From assembly GCF_003028415.1 (NCBI RefSeq), contig NZ_PYSV01000029.1, positions 1 through 20,199 on the forward strand: 20,199 nucleotides of DNA, given 5' to 3'. The notes under the pieces are model-generated. The model was not told where the DNA came from. It made no database searches and saw nothing but the letters and a program-made list of their open reading frames with translations. This document shows, in pieces, positions 20,082 through 20,199 of this stretch (positions within the stretch are counted from its first letter, which is position 1; every line of letters starts with the position of its first letter). The translations under genes and the position numbers were made by a program. This DNA is from Deinococcus arcticus. GTDB lineage: Bacteria > Deinococcota > Deinococci > Deinococcales > Deinococcaceae.

Positions 20082-20199
20082 TTAAGGACGTTGCACCTCA
20101 CGTTACGACTTTGCAGGAGAGCACCGCAAAGTCTCCACTCCCGGTGCAACGTCCTTTTTTCGAGACTCGCTCCGCTCGGTTGATCTAAAGATCAACAGC
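20082..20199 (+). repeat. Composite palindromic repeat, copy C (module M2, cut by window end)
   Basis: Nearly identical to copy B M2. Outer arms AAGGACGTTGCACC (20084-20097) and its exact complement (20143-20156) enclose the GACTTTGC / GCAAAGTC inner stem, and a T-tract follows (20155-20160). The palindrome GTTGATCTAAAGATCAAC is at 20179-20196. By comparison with copy A the element should continue with GAGTGACTTAA past the window end. Confidence 0.88.

Noticed and set aside
19961..20149. Small minus-strand frame related to the one at 5653-5886
   Set aside because: The shared peptide comes from translating the M2 repeat, not from a conserved gene; the frames differ elsewhere and have no start signals.

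Overview
The window looks like chromosome of a Deinococcus or close relative. Protein-coding DNA is very GC-rich with G/C-ending codons. TopA has the repeat-type C-terminus with a basic tail, a futalosine hydrolase points to menaquinone made by the futalosine route, and at least ten genes have a TANNNT -10 box only 5 to 11 bases before the start codon, the arrangement of leaderless mRNAs that is common in Deinococcus. No RNA genes or CRISPR arrays were seen.

Layout. Positions 1-450 hold the 3' end of an IS4-type transposase. Positions 451-1605 are a strikingly AT-rich accessory patch with two unrecognised, translationally coupled genes (458-1069 and 1066-1317) and non-coding DNA. From about 1606 the GC-rich core begins: a DUF218 (YdcF/SanA-like) membrane-anchored protein (-), topA (+), a small cupin-like protein (+), an SRPBCC protein (-), a PIG-L deacetylase (-), a DUF4870 membrane protein (-) divergent from rnhA (+), a GNAT acetyltransferase (-), and an MFS transporter (+) converging on glmU. 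A minus-strand envelope and secretion block follows (SDR protein, tatA, tatC, lgt, glmU): Tat export, lipoprotein acylation and UDP-GlcNAc supply. Divergent from the SDR gene are mqnB and a cytochrome P450 (+). The last part holds a small secreted protein (-), an ABC substrate-binding protein (+), and a basic-tailed unknown protein (+).

The most unusual content is a family of composite palindromic intergenic repeats at 5820-5947, 17213-17470 and 19935-20199 (running off the end). They consist of a long hairpin module (M2) and a second module (M1), joined through 31-base arms that match each other better within a locus than between loci. At three sites the repeat starts exactly at the TAA stop of the adjacent gene (CTAAGGAC), and two copies carry a T-tract that would make them terminators. 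A second notable signal is a set of three [G/T]GTCACG heptamers with 11-bp periodicity upstream of the secreted-protein gene, like an OmpR/PhoB- or SARP-type operator. I found no convincing new defence or mobile system; the repeat family and the AT-rich two-gene patch are the best candidates for something undescribed.
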